64,000 nt of DNA from Hymenobacter cellulosivorans. GTDB lineage: Bacteria > Bacteroidota > Bacteroidia > Cytophagales > Hymenobacteraceae. Where the stretch lies: NCBI RefSeq assembly GCF_022919135.1, contig NZ_CP095049.1, positions 1,116,001 through 1,180,000 of the forward strand. Reading direction: 5' to 3'. Each line of letters begins with the position of its first letter. The first letter of the stretch is position 1. Under the pieces are notes generated by a model. It saw nothing but the letters and a program-made list of their open reading frames with translations. It had not been told where the DNA came from and did not search any database. This document shows, piece by piece, positions 57,982 through 64,000 of this stretch. A program made the translations under genes and the position numbers.

Positions 57982-58235
57982 GAAGAAAGAGGAAGTAGTG
58001 TGGTTGGTTTGGTGGGCTGAAGATGCCGAAAAACCCGCATAGCATGTGCATGCATAATTGGCCGGTCGACCATCCCACTTGGAGTGCAGAGAGGCCGACA
58101 GGACGGGCAATTCCCCGAAACGAACTTCCCCCGCCTGCTTTCCCGTTTAGGGAGCACACCACGGCGCAACATGCGGCGTTGCGGGAATGTCTTTGAACCG
58201 CTTACCTTCCCGCCTTCTTCCAGTATTTCCTTTCT

Positions 58236-61200
58236 ATGCGTAAAAACCCTTTTCTCCTGCTGAGCCTCGGCGCCTTCCTAGCCACGGCTCCGGTTACTGC
58301 CCAGCAGAAAAAGCCGGCGGCCGCGCCGGCTGCTACCACGGCCGCCGGCACCCGCCTCATCGAAAAAGTAACCCGCAAGCCCGGCGAGCTGGTTATTCCC
58401 TACGAAAAGTACCTGCTGCCCAACGGCCTGACGCTCATCGTGACCGAAGACCACTCCGACCCGCTGGTGCACGTAGACGTGACCTACCACGTGGGCTCGG
58501 CCCGGGAACAGATTGGGAAGTCGGGCTTTGCCCACTTCTTTGAGCACATGATGTTTGAGGGCTCCGACCACGCGCCCCAGGGCACATTCGACAAGGTCAT
58601 TATCGGAGCCGGTGGTACCAATAACGGCAGCACCAACCGGGACCGGACCAACTACTACGAAACCATTCCGAGCAACCAGCTGGAGCGGGCCCTGTGGCTG
58701 GAAGCCGACCGCATGGGCTTCCTGCTCGATGCCGTGACGCAGAAGCGCTTCGAGGTGCAGCGGGCCACGGTGAAAAACGAGCGGGGCCAGAACTACGATA
58801 ACCGCCCCTACGGCCTGGTGAGCGAGTACGTCGCCAAAACCCTCTACCCCTACGGCCACCCTTACAGCTGGCTGACTATCGGTTACCTCGAAGATCTGGA
58901 CCGCTCCGACGTGAACGACCTGAAGCAGTTTTTTCTGCGCTGGTATGGTCCTAACAACGCTACCCTGACCGTGGGCGGCGACGTGAAGCCGGCTGAAGTG
59001 GTAGCCATGGCCGAGAAGTACTTCGGCAGCATCAACCGCGGGCCAGCCGTGCAGAACATGAAGCTGCCCGAGCCCAAGCTCACCCAGGACCGCTACGTAA
59101 GCTACCAGGACAACGTGCGTTTCCCGCTGGTGCAGATGGTGTTCCCGACGGTGCCCCAGAACCATCCCGACGAAACCGCCCTGGACGCCCTGGCCGAAAT
59201 CATTGGGGGTGGTAAAAACTCCTTGCTCTACAAAAACCTGATTAAAAGCCAGAAAGCCGTAACGGCGGTAGCCTACCATCCTACGGCCGAGCTGGGCGGC
59301 GAATTCACGCTGGCCGCCCGGGCCTTCCCCGGCAAGGGCCTCGACAGCCTCGAATACCAGCTGCGCCAGACGCTGACCGAGTTTGAGAAGCGCGGGGTGA
59401 AAGACGAGGACTTGCAGCGCTTCAAAGCCAGCCGGGAAGCCGACCTGGTGAGCAGCCTGAGCAGCGTGAGCGGCAAGGTGAGTCGCTTGGCGGCTAACCA
59501 GACCTTTACCGGCAACCCCAACTACCTGACCGTAGAATTGCAGCGCCTGCGGGCCCTGACCAAGGCCGACGTGCAGCGCGTGTATGGCCAGTACGTGAAG
59601 GGCAAAAAGGCCGTGGTGCTCAGCGTACTGCCCAAAGCCGCCCCAGCTTCTCCGGCCCGGCCCGACAACTTCACCGTCAGCAAGGAAGGCTACAAAGCCC
59701 CAGCCGACGAGTATAAGGGCCTGACTTACGTGAAAGCCAAGGACACCTTTGACCGCGGCAAAATGCCCGGCGCGGGTGCCAACCCCGTGGTGAAAGTACC
59801 GGCCCTCTGGCAGCAGCAGTTCCAGAACGGCCTGCGCGTCATGGGCAGCCGCAACACCGAAGTGCCCACCGTGAACATGCTGCTCACCATTCGGGGTGGG
59901 CACCGCCTGGAACAGGCCAACCCCGGTAAGGCCGGCCTGGCGGCTCTCACGGCTACCATGCTCAACGAAGGCAGCCAGAAGTACACCGGCGAGCAACTGG
60001 CCGACGCTCTGGACCGCCTCGGCAGCTCTATTACCGTGAGTCCCGGCACCGACAACACCACCGTGAGCGTGCAGAGCCTGACCAAGAACCTGCCCGCTAC
60101 CCTGGCCCTGCTGGAGGAAGTGCTGCTGCGCCCCCGCTTCGATGCCGCCGACTTTGCCCGCGTCAAGAAGCAGGCCCTGGAAGCTATTGCCAACCAGAGC
60201 ACCCAGCCCACCGTCATTGCCGACAAAACCTACAACGCCCTGCTCTACGGGTCCGGCGACATCATGAGTGTGCCCGTGAGCGGCACCACCAGCACGATGC
60301 AGAGCATCACGCTCGACGACGTGAAGCAGTTCTATCAGCAGTACTACGGCCCCGATTTGTCGCACCTGGTTATCGTCGGCGACGTGGAGCAGAAGGACGT
60401 GGTAAGCAAGCTGGGCTTTTTGCAGAACTGGAACCGCAAAGGCGTAACCCTTCCCGCGGGCAACCCCAGCCAGCAGCCCGACAAAACCCGCATCTACTTC
60501 GTTAATAAGCCCGACGCGGCCCAATCCGAAATCCGCATCGGCTACCTGGCTTTGCCCTACGATGCCACCGGGGAATATTACCGGGCATATCTGGCCAATT
60601 ACCTGCTGGGCGGCTCTTTTGCCAGCCGCATCAACCACAACCTGCGCGAGGAGAAGGGCTATACCTACGGGGCTTACTCCGGCTTCCGGGGCACGCGCTA
60701 CGTAGGCCCCTTCACCGCTCAGGCCGGCGTGCGGGCCGATGCCACCACGGCTTCCCTGACCGAATTTGGGAAGGAAATCAAAGGCTTCACTACCGGCATC
60801 AACGACGACGAGCTGCAACTGCTCAAAACCTCGGTGGGCCAGAGCGACGCGCTGAAGTACGAAACCGGCCAGCAGAAAGCCGCTTTCCTGGCCCGTCTGC
60901 TCGAATATGACCTCACGCCCGACTTCGTGCAGCAGCAGAACGCCATCCTGCAAAACCTGAAGAAGGAAGACGTGCAGGCCACGGCTCAGAAATATCTGCC
61001 CGTCGATAAGATGTACATTGTGGTAGTTGGCGACCGGAACAAGGTGTTCCCCGACATTACCACGCTGGGCTACGAAATTGTGGAAATGGACGCCGAGGGC
61101 AACCGCCTCACCAAGGCCGTGCCAGCTGCCAGCACTGTTACGGCCGCGCCTGCCACTTCCGCCTCCGACAGCAAAGCCGTGAAAAAGGCCAAGTCCAAGA

Positions 61201-61283
61201 CCAAGGACGAGGACGGGCGCAAAGCCAAGCGCAAGCTCAAAAAGGATGAGGACGGCACCAAGGTGAAGGAGAAAGCCGAGTAG
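58236..61283 (+). CDS. M16 family peptidase, two-domain
   Basis: A 1015-residue exported zinc peptidase (signal peptide residues 1-23). The catalytic inverted zincin motif HFFEH is at residues 100-104 (His100, Glu103, His104), followed by the later zinc-binding Glu in the RATVKNERGQ segment. A second M16 domain begins near residue 520 with QFQNGLRVMGSRNTEVP and lacks the HxxEH motif, as usual for the inactive half of pitrilysin-type clamshells. The last 50 residues are Lys/Asp/Glu-rich and disordered (TKDEDGRKAKRKLKKDEDG). Likely role: turnover of short peptides in the envelope. Confidence 0.93.
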   Translation: MRKNPFLLLSLGAFLATAPVTAQQKKPAAAPAATTAAGTRLIEKVTRKPGELVIPYEKYLLPNGLTLIVTEDHSDPLVHVDVTYHVGSAREQIGKSGFAHFFEHMMFEGSDHAPQGTFDKVIIGAGGTNNGSTNRDRTNYYETIPSNQLERALWLEADRMGFLLDAVTQKRFEVQRATVKNERGQNYDNRPYGLVSEYVAKTLYPYGHPYSWLTIGYLEDLDRSDVNDLKQFFLRWYGPNNATLTVGGDVKPAEVVAMAEKYFGSINRGPAVQNMKLPEPKLTQDRYVSYQDNVRFPLVQMVFPTVPQNHPDETALDALAEIIGGGKNSLLYKNLIKSQKAVTAVAYHPTAELGGEFTLAARAFPGKGLDSLEYQLRQTLTEFEKRGVKDEDLQRFKASREADLVSSLSSVSGKVSRLAANQTFTGNPNYLTVELQRLRALTKADVQRVYGQYVKGKKAVVLSVLPKAAPASPARPDNFTVSKEGYKAPADEYKGLTYVKAKDTFDRGKMPGAGANPVVKVPALWQQQFQNGLRVMGSRNTEVPTVNMLLTIRGGHRLEQANPGKAGLAALTATMLNEGSQKYTGEQLADALDRLGSSITVSPGTDNTTVSVQSLTKNLPATLALLEEVLLRPRFDAADFARVKKQALEAIANQSTQPTVIADKTYNALLYGSGDIMSVPVSGTTSTMQSITLDDVKQFYQQYYGPDLSHLVIVGDVEQKDVVSKLGFLQNWNRKGVTLPAGNPSQQPDKTRIYFVNKPDAAQSEIRIGYLALPYDATGEYYRAYLANYLLGGSFASRINHNLREEKGYTYGAYSGFRGTRYVGPFTAQAGVRADATTASLTEFGKEIKGFTTGINDDELQLLKTSVGQSDALKYETGQQKAAFLARLLEYDLTPDFVQQQNAILQNLKKEDVQATAQKYLPVDKMYIVVVGDRNKVFPDITTLGYEIVEMDAEGNRLTKAVPAASTVTAAPATSASDSKAVKKAKSKTKDEDGRKAKRKLKKDEDGTKVKEKAE

Positions 61284-61302
61284 GTGCTTTTTCCGTTTGT
61301 TA

Positions 61303-61338
61303 CCAAAGCCCGGCTCCGGAGTGGAACCGGGCTTTTTT
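61303..61338 (+). terminator. Terminator of the M16 peptidase gene
   Basis: AAAGCCCGG (61304-61312) pairs with CCGGGCTTT (61327-61335), followed by TTTTG. Confidence 0.9.
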
Positions 61339-61458
61339 TGTGTGGCGACTCATTGCCTGGGCCTTTGCACTACGGCGGAACAATTTACCCCTGGGCTGTT
61401 GTCGTTTAGGTGGGCGGGGCTGCGTGCAGCCTCCGCAGCTATATTGCGTATCTTTCCG

Positions 61459-61483
61459 AAGAGCCTGCCCTAGGCTCTTTTTA
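61459..61483 (+). promoter_or_regulatory. Terminator-like hairpin in the DUF4175 leader
   Basis: AAGAGCCT (61459-61466) pairs with AGGCTCTT (61472-61479) around a 5-nt loop and is followed by TTT. It lies 20 nt before the GTG start and after a TATCTTTC box (61450-61457), so it falls at the beginning of the expected transcript. It could be an attenuator. Confidence 0.45.
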
Positions 61484-61502
61484 GTGTACTGGAAAAAGAT
61501 CT

Positions 61503-64000
61503 GTGCCTGTAACGACTACGAACGCGCCGGCCCTGGAGCAGGTTCTGGCGCAACTGGATGCCTTTAAGCGGAAGTTCTACCTCAACCTACTGGTGCGCGG
61601 CGCCCTGGTGGCGGGGGGACTCTTGCTCACGCTGTTTCTGGTGTTCAACACCCTGGAGTACTTTCTCTACCTGCCTACCTGGGTGCGGGGCGGCCTGCTA
61701 TTCGGCTTTCTGGCCCTGACGGTGTACGCCTTCGTGCGCTGGATCTGGCAGCCCCTGGCCGCCCTGACCAACCTGCGCCGCTTGCTCAGCGACGAACAGG
61801 CCGCCCAGCGCGTGGGGGAGCTGTTCCCGCAAGTCCAAGACAAACTGCTCAACGCCCTGCAACTGCAAGGGCAGGCCCGGGAAAATGAGCTGATTGCAGC
61901 CAGCCTGGAGCAGCGCGCCGGCCAGCTCACCGGCCTGGAGTTCAGCCAGGGTATCAATATTAAGAACCAGTCCCGGCCGCTGTGGAAGTACGTGGCCGTG
62001 CCGGCCGGCATCATGCTGCTGTTGCTGCTGGTGTACCCGGCCCTCTTCGTGCAGGGCACCGACCGTATTTTCCACTTCGACCGCGCCTACTCCCCACCCG
62101 CGCCGTTCACGTTTATTGTCGAAAACAAGGACCTGAAGGCTTTCAAGGGTGAAAACTATGAGTTGGCCGTGACGGTGGAAGGCGAGGCCCTGCCCAACGA
62201 AATCAACATCGTGTACGGGGGCCGGGAGCGGCGCCTGACAAAGGCCATCGGCAACCGCTACACCTACGAGTTTAAGCAGCTGCAGCGCGACGTAGAGTTT
62301 CAGCTTTCGGCCGCCGGCTTCACCTCCGACGATTACGATCTGCTGGTGCGGGAGCGGCCCAACCTGCGCGACTTTGCCGTGCACGTCACCTACCCGACCT
62401 ATATTGGCAAGCCCGCCGAAACCATCCGTAACACCGGCAACCTGACCGTGCCCGAGGGCAGCACCGTGCGCTGGGAGTTCAGCACCGCCGCCACCGACGA
62501 ACTACAACTGCTTTTCACCAACCCCCAGGAAACGGTAACAGCTACCGAGTCGGGCGAGGGGTTTGAAACCTCGCGCCGCATCCTGAAAAGCCAGGAATAC
62601 GCCGTGCGCCTGCGCAACGCGGCCAGCCTGAACCGGGACCCAATTCAGTACCAGATTACCGCCATCCCCGACCTGGTGCCCGAAATTACGAGTGAGAGCT
62701 TTGCCGACACGACGTCCCTGCGCTATCTGGCCCTGGGCGGCGCAGTGCGCGACGACTACGGCCTGAGCCGCCTGCAACTTCACTACCGCGTGACTTCCAA
62801 AGCCCGGCCCAACGGCGAGTACAAGGCCCGCGCTATTGCTTTGCAAAGCGGCCCGAGCCAGAGCTACGCCTACCAGTGGGACTTGGCTCCGCTCAACCTC
62901 AAGCCCGGCGACCGGGTGGAATACTTCCTGCAGGTTTGGGACAACGATGGCGTACACGGCCCCAAGTCGGCCCGGACGCGGGCGGCCGAGTTTAAGCTGC
63001 CTTCTACTAAAGAGCTGCGGGAGCAGATGAACGCCCAGTCGCAGTCGGTGCAGAACCAGCTGAGCCAGGCCGCCGAGAAATCTAAGAAGCTGGAGCGGGA
63101 AATGGCCAAGACCGAGGACAAGCTCAAGACCAAGCGCAACCTCAACTTCCAGGACAAAAAGCAGCTCCAGGACATGCTCCAGCAGAAAGAGCAGATGGAC
63201 CAGCAGCTGGCCGACATGAAGAAGATGTTCGAGGAGCTGACACAGAAGCAGGACCAGATGGACCCCAAGAGCGAGGAGCTGCGCGAGAAAGCCGAGGAGC
63301 TTAAGAAGCTGATGGACTCCTTGCTCGACCCCGAAACCAAGAAGCTCTACGACCAGCTCAAGAAGCTGCTGGAAGAGCAAAAGACGCCCGACGCCCAGCT
63401 GCAAAAGATGTTGCAGCAGCTCGAAAACAAAGAAAACACCCTGCAGAAAGAGCTGGAGCGGGCCCTGGAAATGTTCAAGCAGCTGCAGTTTGAGCAGAAG
63501 ATGGAGCAGGCCACCGAGAAGTTGGAAGAACTAGCTAAAGAACAGGAAAAGCTGGCCGAGCAAACCGAGAAAAACGATAAAGACAACCAGCAGAAGGGCG
63601 ACTCCAAGCAGGACCAGCAGCAGAAACAGGAGCAGCTCAAGAAAGAGCAGGCCGAGAAGCAGCAGGAGTTTCAGGATGTGAAAAAGGAGCTGGACGAGCT
63701 CAAGAAGATGGACGAGCAGCTCGACAACCAGAACGGCGCCGACGACATGAAGCAGGACCAGCAGGACGTAGACCAGCAGCAGCAGGACAGCCAGGAGCAG
63801 CTCAGCAAAAACCAGAACAAGAAAGCCAGCCAGAGCCAGAAGCAAGCCGCTCAGAAGATGCAGCAGATGGCTCAGAAGATGAAGCAGCAGATGGAAGAAG
63901 AGGAAGGCGAGCAGCAACAGCAGAATATCGACGACCTGCGCGACATCCTCGACAACCTCATCACGCTCAGCTTCGACCAGGAAAATCTGATGAAGCAGTT
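61503..64000 (+). CDS. DUF4175 family protein, 5' part (3' end outside window)
   Basis: About 832 codons from GTG 61503 (MPVTTTNAPALEQVLAQL) to the window edge without a stop. Two to three N-terminal membrane helices (LVRGALVAGGLLLTLFLVF, VRGGLLFGFLALTVYAFVRW, VPAGIMLLLLLVYPALF) are followed by an Ig-like/beta region (about 195-490) and, from about residue 500, a very long Gln/Lys/Glu-rich coiled coil. This matches the large Bacteroidota DUF4175 membrane proteins. The only in-frame start after an upstream stop (TAG 61482) is this GTG. Function unknown; an envelope scaffold is plausible. Confidence 0.82.
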   Translation, partial: MPVTTTNAPALEQVLAQLDAFKRKFYLNLLVRGALVAGGLLLTLFLVFNTLEYFLYLPTWVRGGLLFGFLALTVYAFVRWIWQPLAALTNLRRLLSDEQAAQRVGELFPQVQDKLLNALQLQGQARENELIAASLEQRAGQLTGLEFSQGINIKNQSRPLWKYVAVPAGIMLLLLLVYPALFVQGTDRIFHFDRAYSPPAPFTFIVENKDLKAFKGENYELAVTVEGEALPNEINIVYGGRERRLTKAIGNRYTYEFKQLQRDVEFQLSAAGFTSDDYDLLVRERPNLRDFAVHVTYPTYIGKPAETIRNTGNLTVPEGSTVRWEFSTAATDELQLLFTNPQETVTATESGEGFETSRRILKSQEYAVRLRNAASLNRDPIQYQITAIPDLVPEITSESFADTTSLRYLALGGAVRDDYGLSRLQLHYRVTSKARPNGEYKARAIALQSGPSQSYAYQWDLAPLNLKPGDRVEYFLQVWDNDGVHGPKSARTRAAEFKLPSTKELREQMNAQSQSVQNQLSQAAEKSKKLEREMAKTEDKLKTKRNLNFQDKKQLQDMLQQKEQMDQQLADMKKMFEELTQKQDQMDPKSEELREKAEELKKLMDSLLDPETKKLYDQLKKLLEEQKTPDAQLQKMLQQLENKENTLQKELERALEMFKQLQFEQKMEQATEKLEELAKEQEKLAEQTEKNDKDNQQKGDSKQDQQQKQEQLKKEQAEKQQEFQDVKKELDELKKMDEQLDNQNGADDMKQDQQDVDQQQQDSQEQLSKNQNKKASQSQKQAAQKMQQMAQKMKQQMEEEEGEQQQQNIDDLRDILDNLITLSFDQENLMKQ

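Noticed and set aside
56428-58020. A 530-codon plus-strand frame
   Set aside because: Antisense to the M28 peptidase with its zinc motifs; a Gly/Val/His-rich shadow.
58278-60953. An 891-codon open frame on the minus strand
   Set aside because: It is antisense to the M16 peptidase gene, whose catalytic motif and domain order are clear. High GC and codon bias keep the opposite frame open; its translation has no family similarity.

Overview
The window looks like a chromosomal segment from a high-GC, pigmented member of the Bacteroidota, most likely Hymenobacter or a close relative in the Cytophagales. This is inferred from the sequence only. Supporting signs are the Bacteroidota -7 promoter box (TAnnTTTG) in front of several genes and the absence of clear Shine-Dalgarno sequences. 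Further signs are type IX secretion C-terminal sorting domains, a CrtD/CruF carotenoid gene pair, and repeated use of TTG and GTG starts. No rRNA, tRNA, CRISPR array, transposase or prophage block was seen.

Layout. 1-10450: 3' end of radA, a secreted thioredoxin-fold protein without its cysteines, a radical SAM/SPASM protein, an erythromycin-esterase homologue, small conserved proteins, then a minus-strand run of inositol monophosphatase, two small proteins, lnt and rsmI, followed by a NADAR protein with a pterin dehydratase. 10560-17030: two disordered polar proteins, two secreted proteins (one with a T9SS signal), a PPP-type phosphatase and a sigma/anti-sigma-like pair. 17180-24520: housekeeping genes glyA, tatC, rpiB, rbfA, a methyltransferase and a LolC/E-type permease, separated by an unusual family of inverted repeats. 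24690-35620: SNF2 helicase, LLM oxidoreductase, SIMPL lipoprotein, SRPBCC protein, RlmI-like methyltransferase, crtD-cruF, a TetR regulator, a DUF6952 protein and thioredoxin. 35738-40475: a five-gene minus-strand operon of exported fibre-like, tail-collar and T9SS proteins. 40655-44112: a GDSL lipase, an overlapping pair of a YqcI/YcgG (GntA-like) N-hydroxylase homologue and a DUF1989 protein, a decayed phosphorylase fragment, and an esterase. 44234-52691: a starch/maltodextrin locus (phosphorylase homologue, two GH13 enzymes, an SDR and an MFS sugar transporter) with a LacI-type operator in the divergent promoter. 52961-64000: a GT2 glycosyltransferase, a TetR regulator with two matching operators flanking it and two tiny downstream genes, M28 and M16 peptidases, and the start of a DUF4175 protein.

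How genes work together. The starch locus can depolymerise alpha-glucans outside the cytoplasm, import oligosaccharides by MFS symport and process them inside. The collar operon probably builds a cell-surface structure; two of its products carry Tat-like leaders. The CrtD/CruF pair fits synthesis of monocyclic hydroxylated carotenoids.

Most notable: (i) intergenic inverted repeats whose arms are tandem 8-nt units and which abut stop and start codons; (ii) a remnant of the phosphorylase 3' end lying in frame directly after the neighbouring esterase stop codon; (iii) the overlapping N-hydroxylase/DUF1989 pair, which may be an undescribed guanidino-group pathway; (iv) a TetR regulator with identical operators at its own promoter and at a mini-operon of two small proteins; (v) identical TACCTTTG-N5-ATG arrangements suggesting leaderless mRNAs.
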